DNA from: Gentiana macrophylla
Taxonomy: Eukaryota; Streptophyta; Magnoliopsida; Gentianales; Gentianaceae
DNA length: 64,000 bases
Direction: 5' to 3'
Assembly: GCA_026214975.1 (NCBI GenBank)
Contig: CM047817.1
Location: 58,648,246-58,712,245, forward strand
Shown here: in pieces, positions 24,143 to 35,721 of the stretch
How the letters are laid out: each line of letters opens with the position of its first letter
Position numbering within the stretch: position 1 is the stretch's first letter
Program-made: the position numbers and the translations under genes
Notes under the pieces: model-generated
The model's database searches: none
What the model saw: the letters and a program-made list of their open reading frames with translations, nothing else
What the model was told of the DNA's origin: nothing

Positions 24143-26091
24143 CAAAACAAGAATCAAGGCTCGAGAAAAGATAAACACCTCAGCAGATATAACATATATT
24201 CAATAAATCAGAGGTTCACCCTGGTGTGTGTGCATAGCCATAGAAAACTTCCACTAAGTCCAAACTCGAAAATTTCAAGCAACTAGCAAATACCCCTTCA
24301 AATTAGTAACAAATGATACTTATAAGTGTACCTACACAAAGCGTGACATATCCTGAAAGAATGATAGAATATATCTAGGGCCTTTCGATATACTCAGAGG
24401 ATAATCCCTACAACATATCGTCACATTATCTTTGGGGATAAGGTATACGATAACTAAGTCCTTAACTTATTCATAATAATAAATTTTTTGAATTTTATTT
24501 CACTTTTTTTCACTTTTTTTCTTTTTTTTTCAACACACATCGAATGAGCTTTTGCCCGTCATACTAGAATAGGACATTTCGAGATAATCCCTATCTACTC
24601 AAATCATAAGGCGACTTTTACATCGATGTCGTGAGCTTTGGTCATCATAGTGGTATAGGACATTTCGAGATAATGCCCTACCGCACTCAAATCATCGACC
24701 GACTTTCGACACACACAATTGATTACTTTTTCGAGATTTACGCGAGCGGTGGTTAACATGCTAAAAGCAATTCAAACCTCACTGAGCATAACACCTCAAG
24801 CAATGATTTATTTGTTAATTATTGTGCAAGAACATTAGTTATGTTTCACTTATCACATTCAAGCGTTCGAGATATTCACAATATATCATACTGCGGCTAT
24901 AAACACAAACTATCATAATTTCTCACGATGATGCGTTAGCACTAAGCACATGACTTATAAGATAATCAAAAATCACTAATCAAAAAGGGGTATAGCTTTA
25001 TAATTTAGCTCATCATTCACTATGGCTCGTGAAAAATATATTGGGTGAAACAACTAACTTATCGAACATACGGAATATAGCATCAATGACTATAAAAATA
25101 ACGAACAAAGATATGCATTGTTTACTCGGGAATAAACAAAAATTTGAAAATTTAGCCCATTTAGCATAGAATCAAAATAATTTAAGCAAATGGTAGATAC
25201 ATATAACCGACTATTCCCTCCCCCACACTTAAATCACAACATGTCCTCAAGTTGTGCAGAATGTAAAAGAAAAAGAACACTTAGGCGATTGTGGTTGAAA
25301 GTGGCAATTCCGAAAGTGGCCTAGAATCGACTCGTAAATGCTCGATGAAAGCGATGGGCGTGGACCATCCACGGAAAAGCTGGTATCATCCGAAACTCAC
25401 AATTGCTATCGAAAATATCCCGCACACTTGACAAACACGGAAATATCTCGGGACACGGGGAATATAACATATCGTGCGTAAAAATCGATATAAGCACATG
25501 AAACAAGCGCTCAGATGGAAAAATCACCATACAGGGAAAACATAGGACATCTAAGCATATACGTATCATAGAGAGTATCACATGAGCACATATCATTATC
25601 AAATCATAAATTCATATTAGATTACACTTCACGTTTCACAAATCGAGTAAAAAACTTTTGCACATTCTTAACCTAACGGGTCATGAAACACGGCAAAAAT
25701 AAAAACTCTCGATTTATTTAACGCTACTTTTATTGAAAAATAAATTTGAAACAGACTAGATCATAAAATGAAATGTAAGAAAAAGTATTGAGTCTTTTAT
25801 ACCCAGATCCTCAAGGGTTTAACAACCTAAGTCCAAGAAATGAAGCATTTGAATTTTTCTCTGTATTCTACCTCAGGATTTTCGGATAACCACCTAATCG
25901 TTCCCGTTTAAATGATATTCAAACATTCATCTCGAGACTTAGTTGTACTTAGTGTTAATTTTCCACACAGATTCTACATTTCATTAAGACTAATCTTATC
26001 CAAATTATAATTATTATAAATAGCTAGATATCTAGGATGCCCCCTAGTGGCGCTTTTGTTTTACGTCGTTGGCTCGACTAATTACAAATCA
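24143..26091 (-). other. LARD2 internal non-coding part
   Basis: Between the 3' PPT module and the end of the ORF. It contains the second PPT-like module (25217-25256) and a CAC/TTTTTTTT-rich stretch near 24500-24530. The 93-codon open frame at 25321-25602 shows no recognisable motif. I see no pol domain. Confidence 0.75.
25217..25256 (-). other. Second PPT-like module with hairpin in LARD2
   Basis: Sense TTTAAGTGTGGGGGAGGG, preceded by the stem 25235-25240/25251-25256, which extends inward past one mismatch to a TCCT loop. It lies about 1.1 kb upstream of the 3' PPT, mirroring LARD1. Confidence 0.65.
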
Positions 26092-27036
26092 TCAACCAAA
26101 ATCCGAACTCAAGAAGATCAATAGCTTAAGAAAAATTAACAATGCGAGAACCACAGAAATTAAATTGTCTAGAAACGTACCTCTTTTGGTCCTCGATGCC
26201 AACTCCTCCCAGCCATAGAGTCTTCTTTTATCAAGCTGTCGAACCATCTTCTTTGACATTCCATAAAGTTCATCCATCGGGGAGTACACAAACTGGACCG
26301 CATAAAATTCATCCTCACAGAGTGGACGAATATAGTAATCCGGGACCGTTATATCAAATATTACCAACTCTCCCGGTGGCTTTACCAAAGATGGCCGATC
26401 TTGCTCCTCTAACTCTGTCTTATAGCAAATTGAATCATCAATCTCATCCTCAACCTGAACTTCTTCAATGAGCACCTCATCATCCTTAGCCACCTCTATT
26501 GCACCTGCCCGTTTTTCCTGCTCGAACCCCATTATTTCAATCAACTGCACCACCCTCTCTTGAAGATTTTTTATGGCGGATACAGCACTTATATTGAACT
26601 CTTGCATGTTTTGCAAGATTTGTTCCAATCGATCTAGTTGTTCCATTTGATTGTTGGTAAAACTTTCTTGTGGCACGGAACAACTGATCATCCGACTTCG
26701 ATTCATCAGAGGTGAGTAGTAGGCTTCTTGCCATTCCAGACATTGATCAAGTGGCTGAATATGGGTGAAGCTATCAACGCGTTGAGTATGAACACCGTAA
26801 TCTTGATAAGTACCAGAGTTTGGACAACCCTCATAATATTGTGGTTCATAACTTGAATAACCATAAGTCTGGTCCTGGTATACACTAAAGCAATTATAGG
26901 ACCAAGAATCCTGGTTACTCTGCTGTTGATACTGAGGCTCAGGCATATACTGTTGTTGATAACATGGTTCAGGAGCCTGAGATTGGTAAGGGTATTGTTG
27001 TTCAGGTGAGTAATATTGATTGAAAAATCCCTCCAT
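26092..27036 (-). CDS. LARD2 ORF: intact Q/Y-rich, coiled-coil protein of 314 aa, unknown function
   Basis: It starts with MEGFFNQYY about 175 nt downstream of the PBS, where gag begins in autonomous elements, and has no internal stop. Residues 1-100 are rich in Gln, Tyr, Pro and Ser (YQQQYMPEPQYQQQ), prion-like in composition. Residues about 128-172 are a heptad-type coiled coil (QMEQLDRLEQILQNMQEF, IKNLQERVVQLIEIMGFE). Then come an acidic stretch (about 180-210) and the C-terminal part PGELVIFDITVPDYYIRPL and LYGWEELASRTKRG. The last 20 residues are hydrophobic (SVVALLIFLKLLIF-like), but a strong GT splice donor lies just before them near 26181 on the minus strand, so the tail may be intronic. 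No zinc knuckle and no known gag domain are visible. It may be a structural protein of the non-autonomous element. Confidence 0.7.
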   Translation of the reverse strand: MEGFFNQYYSPEQQYPYQSQAPEPCYQQQYMPEPQYQQQSNQDSWSYNCFSVYQDQTYGYSSYEPQYYEGCPNSGTYQDYGVHTQRVDSFTHIQPLDQCLEWQEAYYSPLMNRSRMISCSVPQESFTNNQMEQLDRLEQILQNMQEFNISAVSAIKNLQERVVQLIEIMGFEQEKRAGAIEVAKDDEVLIEEVQVEDEIDDSICYKTELEEQDRPSLVKPPGELVIFDITVPDYYIRPLCEDEFYAVQFVYSPMDELYGMSKKMVRQLDKRRLYGWEELASRTKRGTFLDNLISVVLALLIFLKLLIFLSSDFG

Positions 27037-27086
27037 TTCAGCTCAAACTGCAAGATCTCAGAAAACAACAAGAAAACAATAATATT

Positions 27087-27149
27087 TTTTTTCTCTCGGT
27101 AATTACCGAGTAAGTTTTTTTTTTTTTTTTTATAATTTTTTTTTTTTTA
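27087..27149 (-). repeat. A-rich tract downstream of the LARD2 PBS
   Basis: Two long T runs on plus (about 27115-27131 and 27137-27149). In sense they are A runs between the PBS and the ORF start. LARD1 has a comparable tract at 17577-17612 and 30342-30372. Confidence 0.8.
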
Positions 27150-27210
27150 CGAAAATTGAAAACAAAAAACAGAAAACACACACACGAAGATATTACAAAG
27201 AGCACACTTA

Positions 27211-27227
27211 TCCCCGGCAACGGCGCC
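27211..27227 (-). other. PBS of LARD2 (tRNA-Asp-like)
   Basis: Sense TTGGCGCCGTTGCCGGGGA lies 7 nt from the 5' LTR end. It is the same tRNA specificity as LARD1 although the LTR sequences are unrelated overall. Confidence 0.9.
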
Positions 27228-27234
27228 AAAATTC

Positions 27235-29158
27235 TGTTGAGAGAAAAACACGCCAACTAACTGTTGAGCGAAAAATCTACCCTTCAAAATTTAAATTTAT
27301 AAAAGACTCGAAAACAACCGTGGGTAAACTAACTCTCTAACCAGCAGAGTACCGGATCAATTGTTAGGATAGCTACAGGAGTACGAGGTCGATCCCAAGA
27401 GATAAGTGGTTTGTAGATACCAAAGTGAACAAAGACAAAAATAATAATTAAAACAACTAAGACGCACCATTGTTCCACCATCCCACCGAAATTAACAAGA
27501 AAGACACATTCATTTGTAAGTCTTGGATTAATAATCTGCTAAAGAGGCGGTACTTTCTCTCTCGGATTTAGCGCCCGTTGATTAGTTTACCACAGGGTAC
27601 AACTAAAGATTTTACGAAACAAAGATTTGGATATAAAATCCTAATCTAATAATATTATCCCTCAACTTTCGTATGTTCGGAAAATATCATCATTCTCCTT
27701 CACGGTAATCAACGAATTTATCAACTATCGTGTTTCTAAATTCGAATAGCATGCAACACTACATTACACTTTAAACAAGTCTAAACATGAAGGAAGAACA
27801 AGAAATCTTATGAATGAATGTGTAAATCCTTATTTAATCTGGTGAGGGTGGCTTCACAAGGGTGATCCTAGCACCGAGCCTTAACCACTCATGACAACGA
27901 AAATAACAACGAAATATAAATACATATATAGATACATATATATATATATATAAGTATATAGATATAGATATATATATGCATATATATATATAGATATATA
28001 TAACAAGAAAGAAAAGAAACAAAACAAAATAATAAAAACGTAAATGAAAACGATATTATAACAACATATATATTATATATATAAAAGATACATAAATAGA
28101 TATATATATATATATATAACGATAACTAGTCGAGTTATTAATTCGACATTACAACGATATATATATACATATCTAGGCCCCGAAACATAAAATAAATAGA
28201 AGAAAAGGAATGGGGAGAAGAATGGGGTGGCCAAAGTTGGCCAAGAAAGGGGCAAGGATCATCAATGAGCTGAGAGGAGTATTTATAGACCACAAGGCCG
28301 GCGCGTGCCGGAGCACCACCGGCACGTGCCGGCTACACAGTGCATTTTTAATCATTAGGATCTTGTGGGCCCAATTTCAGAGATTTTCCTGCAATATTCG
28401 GCCTTCTCCGGCGCGTGCCGGCTACACAGCATTTCCGATGTTTGTAAAAACCTATCTCGAGCTGTAGACCTCTGATTGGCATGATTTAATATTCGTTGGA
28501 AAGCTCTTCCGAAGATCTACAACTTTCATTAAGGACTCGTCTTCTGAAAACGCCTCTAAGTGAGGTCAAATGTCTGTTGAAGTTGAATTACGGTAGAAAA
28601 CAAGAATAACAACAGTTGATCTGTCCAAAGTTGTTAGATTATTGCATAATCTTTTATCCCACAAAAACTTATGATTTATGCTTCAAAACATGTCGTTACT
28701 CGGGATCTTGGTCATCTTATAATTCTGCAATAAAGCACCAAAAATACCCACGTAAATCCGACACGACAATCCGGTTACTAAACCGGTACAAAAAACTAAT
28801 AAAACACGATATTTTACATAATACTTACTACTAACCTACTTAGATAAATCTAAGGAGTTTATGACTCGAAAATGATACAATGATGCTCAAAATCCGAACC
28901 TTATCGTCTTTTAATCACTTTTTAGATCGAAAATATGTATCTACGAGATATCAAAACATTGCAAAGTGTAATCATTTTCATAAAGATAAGAGATCAACAA
29001 TAAGGACACATAATTCAACCAACTTTACAAATAAATCATTTAAAACCCCACTTGCTTAATAAATCGATTAAACGCTCATTTTCTATGCAAATTATATAAA
29101 TGTGGAGGAAATCATTATAAAATATATCATTAGAAATCGTATAAAATCACCCTTAACA
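27235..29158 (-). repeat. LARD2 5' LTR, 1924 bp
   Basis: Near-identical to 22191-24106. Differences are confined to short indel spots (for example 27838 against 22797, and 28597 against 23546). Confidence 0.95.
28277..28421 (-). promoter_or_regulatory. LARD2 LTR promoter: TATA box plus three GC-rich palindromes, one with a G-box
   Basis: On the minus strand a consensus TATA box (CTATAAATA, 28280-28288) follows three CCGGC-N-CGTGCCGG elements at 28298-28311, 28319-28332 and 28408-28421. The middle one is a perfect 14-bp palindrome containing CACGTG, the plant G-box bound by bZIP/bHLH factors. Function is inferred from motif and spacing. Confidence 0.65.
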
Positions 29159-30509
29159 TCTTACCTCGGCTCTCGTTTTAGGAATTAGTGAATTCTAAGA
29201 AACTCGGTTAAAATTACGGTTTTGGCCTTGACAATAAGAAACAATGAATCAAAGTACTCCGAATAAGGTCGGTTATGTAGGCAAGCCTACGCCGTCTTAT
29301 TCGTTGGAACATATTTGATTCAGGCCAATCCGTCAAGATTAAGCCCCGTTTAGCCCGAAGGCTTATCGGCTATGCTAAGTCTTGTCGAATTGTAACGTAC
29401 ATCACACGTGGAGGGAGTTGATTGAGCGAAGCTTCGTTTGAACTCGCTTGACCATGGTTAAACCATTTCGAACCTATGTACAAAGATTCTTCGATTTCTA
29501 AATTGTCACCCAAAGCGTAATCTCGCGTTTTTGTTTAAGGTGGGTTCACCGAGAAGCCATCACCATAAACATCAACGAAAGCCGAAGATTGCGTTCTTTC
29601 AAAACTCAACGTCTTCTTTAGATTGTGAATGCTTAAACTACACATTTTGTTGCTCCCATGGCCAAGAAGCAATTTCATGCATAGGACCATGAGATTTTAA
29701 ATGTAACTACGAGGAGCTCTTTATTCACTACTTCCTTTTAACGACTACATGTTTCCTACACCCTACAGATGAGACAGATATGGGCAAAACCTTCGACACT
29801 AATAAACTTATTCTTACAAACCAACTCCGGGCTAAGATTCATACTAAGGTTCATGTATAGGCTAACTTATGCTCAAAAAACACAAGGTAGTAAAACATAA
29901 GCAAAAAAAAAAGGTAGTACCTTGCCTTCAACATTGTACCACGAAGAATTTAAGCCTTTAAAAATTTTCGGAGCCATCTTGGTGCTTTAAAGGTATTGCT
30001 TCCATCGCTTTTCCCATCTTAGATTCGTAGCTCCACATGTTTCTTTGGGTTATTTTCTCGGCGCCCTTGAAAAATTATCGACTTGGATTATTGCTTTCCT
30101 GGTTTCGCAAATGTAAGAAAAACAAAAACAAACGGACCGCAGATCGATTTTAACATGGTTTCCCATGCGCTATCTATCGGACTCACGGATTAAACATCTG
30201 AGGGATAAACAGACACGCTGAAATTCCGGACTCGAAAAACACAAATCGAAACCGTGTAAGCAGAATAGGACAAAACAAAAATATTATAAGTGCTCGGTCG
30301 ACCGAATGAGGTCTCTCGGTCGTCGGCCGAATAATAAATTTTTTTTTTTTTTTTTTTTTCAAATTTTTTTTTGTGGAATTTTCGAATGAGATCAGACAAC
30401 GAGAGGACTCAAAACATAAAAGCAGACTCAAAAGCGTAAAACTCGACATGAATAAAAAGTATTTATATATAAAATTGACCGTTGGTTCCCGGCAACGGCG
30501 CCAAAAACT

Positions 30510-32279
30510 TGATGACGTGGTCAATCAGGTTATAATATACTTGACCACCATAATTCAATACTAGCAAGAGGACTAGGCCCATCGTAGTATAGCTATAGTG
30601 AATCAAGGTCGATCCCACAGGGAACCAATTGTGGATCATCTTATATACAAACAATTAATTAAACATGTCAAGGACATAGAGACGGTCTACGACCAACATA
30701 AAACAAGAAAAGTAAAGACACGACTCGACACAACGTAATTAACCTCCCCAATTATAGTCTTTATCGTTTGGACCTAGATAATTTATATAATAAATCGAAC
30801 TTATTAAGCTGTCAATCCGTTTGTATCTATCTTAGATTGGCTACGAGTCATCCTCTTTAACTTGATGTAGCACCGGTAGGTCACTAGATCTTTGTGATAT
30901 TGTTACGTGACTTCGCCTTTTAGTGCCTCCATCTCATATAACTCACACGCTACGACTAAGGATGCCGATATTGACCGTACACCTCGTCCAGGCAACATTC
31001 CTATGGTTAGGCGTACTTCCTAAACGATTACTCAAGCTCTCGTCCAACTAGCAATTACCAAGTTATAGTCTCATGCTAATCTACGACGTACGTATAAGCA
31101 GGTGCATGCAATTCCCAAATATAAACCTACCAAGATAACGCTGAACGTCCGAAGATCAATTCATAAGCCTACCTAAGAGTTTTATATTGGTATTTCCTTT
31201 TTACACATTTTAATTAAACTAAGCGAGTAACGTAGCCATAGCCATACCTACTGAGATAATAAATTCTATTAAGTTAACCTAACCATAAAGACATGGCTAT
31301 CTAACGGATGAACAGAGGGCTCGGTCGACCGAGCATAGACACTCGGTCGACCGAATGATTCCATTCGGTCACCCGAACGATTTCATCCCCAGATTCAATC
31401 CCGGAATATATATTTCTCAGCGTTTCATCATACAGAACAGAGTTAACAGTAATTCGTAAAGAAATCATATAAACTAACATAGATACACATTAATTAAACA
31501 ATGCAGATTCATGAATAAATACTAAGTGTATGACGTAGGTTATGGGATCCTTATAGACAAGGTATCTCCACCTCCCTAACGTCATAGCCTAGATCTACAT
31601 CATCTAGCTATGATTAACTAACTCAAACGATAAAGCATAATTGGGAGGGATTAATTACTTAAAATAAAAAAGCAGAAAATAAAGGCTTACATAATTTGCA
31701 GCCCTTAAACTCGAAACCCTCAAATTATTCTACATTGTATCAAGATATGAATAGAATGATTTTATTGAATGAATATGAATATATTTACAATTTCTGAAAA
31801 GCTTTGCTTATATAGGAGTTCTGCCCGACTTAGGAGGTTCTAGAAGATAGACTCGATAAAACCCTAAAAGTGACCGAAACACGAGCCTCGGTCGACCGAG
31901 TGTGATGGCTCGGTCGACCGAACCTAAAATTTGCCCATTCTACACGCTTTTTCATCCTGCCTTGCTCCCCCACCGCACGCTTGCATGTTGATCCGACTAA
32001 TCTCTCATTTAATGCTCCGATTTCCTTCCTTCATTATCTTGAGATAATTGATTGAATGACATTAATCCTCTCGATTTGTTGTGATCTGCAAAATCAATAA
32101 TTATCGCACAATAAATCGGCTTTAAATAATAAAAACAGCTAAATACCAAATATCATATTAATAATCACTTAACATTAAATAATAAATATAAACGAGTGAT
32201 TTAATATGAAATATACATTATTAATCTCGATTTAAGGTCAACGTTGATGACTTTTATGGGTATAATTTGACCGTCATCA
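30510..32279 (-). repeat. LARD1 LTR 3 (5' LTR), 1770 bp
   Basis: It ends with GTCATCA at 32279, followed directly by GAAGT, the partner of the target duplication at 11956-11960. It carries TCGGTCGACCGA palindromes near 31320, 31342, 31886 and 31908. Confidence 0.95.
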
Positions 32280-32284
32280 GAAGT

Positions 32285-34415
32285 GCATAATTCGGAAAGC
32301 ACAAAAAGTTCGAGCTAGTAAAAATATGTGATTGATGAGCTACTTCGGAATTAATCTCCAATTGGATTGATGTAATTAATACCTGAAGGGTGTTTCGGAA
32401 GATGTCTGAATAGGAATAAGAATTCCCCTTGCAGGATACCATTTTTGGATACACAATTAGATTGTGCTTCTAAAATAGAAACAACAATTTATATGACAAA
32501 GGTGTGACGTAAGCCATGCAAAGTATCCTTTACCCATTTCAGGATAGTGCCCTTATACAATAAATATACTTAACCGATATCCAAAGAATAAAGGTTGAAC
32601 AAATTCCATATTAGATATGGAAGGGGATAATGTCGAATCTATCTGAACCGATGATTTGATGTTACCATAGGCAAAGTCAGAAAGTCATGGAGCCTAGTAC
32701 GACATATGCAACTCTGTGGAATATCTTAGCAAGTACGCTAGATATTATTTACTCGTCCGCAGAGCAAAGGTGTTTGCCTCCAAACATGCTATCTTCTAGA
32801 GGAAGTGTTTCTTCTGAAAGAAACAGTGGGAGTAAATTTATATCTCAAAGGTGGTTTGAGAACCACAAGGAGATATTCAACAATAGGAACGTGAGCAGAT
32901 TCCACATAGTGATGAGGTGTAGAACATTGCTCCGTGCACACAAAGGTTCTGTAAGTCTATGGATAATCTCAATCATGAAAAGTCTACTGGTATGTTCATC
33001 TTGAAGAATGAATTTCTCATGACTTATGAAGGAATGTTTGAAAGGCAAGATTGAGGGATATGGCCAAGAGCCATAATATTTGAGTTAGATTCCATTAGTG
33101 ACAACCAGGTTATGAACCTAGTCTATCTTACCTAGGGGAATGTCCCTGAAAGGCTGACATTGATAGTAACATGATTACCATAAGGCTATAGTGAAGGCTG
33201 AAGGGTACGGGGTGTAAACCTTGTGATTATCTTTATGCTACCAGCTGAGCCCAGTTCTATTCAGACTATGTTTGTTCTAACTTCGTATCATGGCTATATG
33301 ATAGTGTTGAAGACATTGGGCAAACAACTCGATGTTCATAAGACAATAACATGATATGTGAGCCCATGAGATCCATTTATGGACTGAAACAAGTTTCTCT
33401 AGACAATTTATTTGTTTGATAATCAAAGGAGTTTGATTTATTCAAAAGAAGGGATATACCCAATGTGCAAGATGGATAGTGAGAGTGTGTTATGAATTTT
33501 TGAGTAAGATATTGGATATCTCTCTTGGGAATTATCACCCCATGTCACAGTCAATTAATGTTTGATAATTCAAGGCCTTTATGAAAGCACTTGGGTTAAC
33601 AGTTCTTATTTTAGAAATAAGAATCTATAGTGATAGATTTAAGTGCTGTTGGATTATAGTTTACCTATATAGATATGATGAGCATAGGTCGCAACAGGAG
33701 ATACTGCTAGCCGGTGTTCTCAAGATCTATCTATGTTAGGACGTTAGTCCTAAAGATAAGGTGAATGATGATGCTTATGGAGGTTTCCTTTGCTACAGTG
33801 ATAGGAACCATCATAAAAGTAATGCCAGATGTTCATAGTCCATGAAGAGTCATGAGCAAGCATAAATGTAAATCTGGTGAATGTCGAGAATATCCTTAAA
33901 CGAGTTAAGGATGGTTTCCTAGTTTATCGATACTTGGAATTAGATAAATATAGTTATACAGACGTATATCCTGGGTCTAATGAAGGTGAGTGGGAGCTAT
34001 AGTCTGGGTTTACAGTCACTTTGATTAAGTGATACAGTGAGCTAGAAATGTTCTTGGCTATGGGTCACTGTAAATTCAACAACTTGGCCAATACACAGTA
34101 GTGCCTTGGAGGCACAGCGGGAGCCGTACATGAGTCTATGATGTTCATTTCCTGAACCTTATACGGTTCTTCCACCTTTCTATATAGCTGATATGGTAAG
34201 TGGATTCATTGCTTGAATCAAGAACCTGGGTCTGGTCGGAGATTCATGTGTGTGTTGAGGTGGTTTCTTTTGACTTGATCATTCGGAGCATGATATGAAG
34301 ATAGTCTGAGTTCCATGGATAGCGATCCGTTCACGGCTAGGGCTGGTTGCCAGTATTGCATGAGATTCTTGTGTTTCAACATGGTCTTGTGTGTGCGAGT
34401 GATTGGTTTTAGTCT
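32285..34415 (+). pseudogene. Copia-B(+) pol remnant (RT to RNase H), very decayed
   Basis: Continues Copia-B(+) right of LARD1. The clearest block is near 33350-33480: RSIYGLKQ followed by KEFDLFKR, matching SIYGLKQ and KQFDFIKN in the minus copy. Weaker blocks resemble the RNase H region (FLVYRYLELDKYSYTDVYPGSNEG near 33920-33990). Frames shift often and no open frame exceeds about 105 codons. The PPT follows near 34413-34426. Confidence 0.7.
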
Positions 34416-35662
34416 AAGTTGGATATTGTTGAAATAGTGTCCTAAACCAAATTCGGTTGGACCGGTCCGACTAGTTCAAATCATTTCTACTATTTTTTGA
34501 CGATTATACATATATTACATGGCTTTTCTGTTGTCATATATTTATTCCTTTGAAGAACCAATTATGAATTGTTATATGATTACGTCCTTAATAATAGACT
34601 GTGATAGAGAAACCATGATAGGCGATTATGGTATATGAGATCTCTAATAACTTTAATAAGTTTGATACTTAAATGTCTCTAGGTTGATGTACTACCAAAC
34701 AGAGCATTGATAGTACAAACAAGCTAGCACGTATTAGATGTCTTATGTCTTTAAGGGCAGTGATAGATCTCATCTATCAAAGTGTAGATACACTTAGATA
34801 GTACGTGGAAGTGTATTAGAGAATGTGTACGTTAGACTGGCCCACTTACACTATTAAGTGTGACACTGTGTGGTGGTTGTGTAATTATCCTTAAGACCGG
34901 AGTCTACATTGCATCACGGTGTGGATTTTCATGCATTGACACTATTGAGGTTTCCCTTAGCCACGGGGTGATCATGCGGTAGTGATTGGATATGATACTG
35001 AAGCATGCAGAGTATAAATGTTTGGTCGTCCGGGAATCGCGAACCCTATCTGTAGGGGTGAATATCCGAAAGGTCCAATCTTTGCAAAGTGGAATAAATG
35101 ATTTACTTTAAGAGAGCATGATATCAAGATTATAAGATATGGTCGTTGATGTTTGACAATCGACGTACGACCGTATGGATATTATTATATCGATATGATT
35201 CTATTTACACGGTAACAGTTTCACGTGAAAGGTAGTAGTAATTGCATTTTACTCTTCCGATGATTGGGAGTCACGGTGTGTTGCTAGACACTATCCCGTA
35301 ATCGTTTGGTATGAAGGGCATTTTTGTAATTTGCACTTTGTGCCTACGGCCATCATATTCGGAAGCCTATCGGGTCACACACATAAGAACATCTAGCCGG
35401 ATTAAAATGCGGTTATAGTGACAACCAAAAAAGGAAAGAATTTATCTCATACTATAGGGGTTATAGTGGTAAATTAATATGGTGATATTTATTTATTATG
35501 ATTAAATAAAATACAAGATATTAAATTTTGTTGATTAATTAAATATAGACATAACGTATGTGTATGTCGAAAAAATATATATCCATATGTATATATATGA
35601 TATACATGTATTTTGCAAATTAATTAATCATGTTATTATATTAATTGGTTAAACATATATAT

Positions 35663-35664
<2 letters not shown>

Positions 35665-35718
<54 letters not shown>
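35665..35718. repeat. (AT)n microsatellite in LTR
   Basis: An uninterrupted AT/TA dinucleotide run of about 54 bp within the Copia-B(+) 3' LTR. Confidence 0.95.

Positions 35719-35721
<3 letters not shown>

Larger units (their letters stand above)
22191..29158 (-). mobile_element. LARD2: non-autonomous LTR retrotransposon with one gag-position ORF
   Basis: LTRs at 22191-24106 and 27235-29158 flank a 3.1-kb internal region. The target duplication TCTTA lies at 22186-22190 and 29159-29163, and the empty site is visible in the first LARD1 internal copy. A tRNA-Asp-type PBS beside the right LTR and a PPT beside the left LTR set the sense strand as minus. It lacks pol. The LTRs are almost identical, indicating a recent insertion and later than LARD1. 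Confidence 0.96.
19533..30509 (-). other. LARD1 internal region, second copy, interrupted by LARD2
   Basis: Homologous throughout to 13740-17749. The left part (19533-22190) and the right part (29164-30509) join at TCTTA, which is uninterrupted at 16389-16393 in the first copy. Small differences between the copies cluster in a few places. No coding capacity is supported. The 143-codon frame at 21245-21676 has a shorter, shifted counterpart at 15600-15950 and is low-complexity. Confidence 0.9.
11961..32279 (-). mobile_element. LARD1: three-LTR tandem non-coding LTR retrotransposon
   Basis: Three near-identical LTRs (11961-13739, 17750-19532, 30510-32279) alternate with two copies of one internal region (13740-17749 and 19533-30509; about 4.0 kb each after removing LARD2). 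The whole array is flanked once by the 5-bp duplication GAAGT (11956-11960 and 32280-32284), so it behaves as one insertion into Copia-B(+). PBS complementarity to tRNA-Asp and the PPT both place the sense strand on minus. There is no gag or pol. PBS type and the 3' motifs suggest an Athila/Tat-type Ty3 origin; that is inference. Confidence 0.95.

Noticed and set aside
26142..26471. 109-codon + frame over the LARD2 ORF
   Set aside because: Antisense of the longer 314-codon ORF, which starts near the PBS in the element's sense direction.
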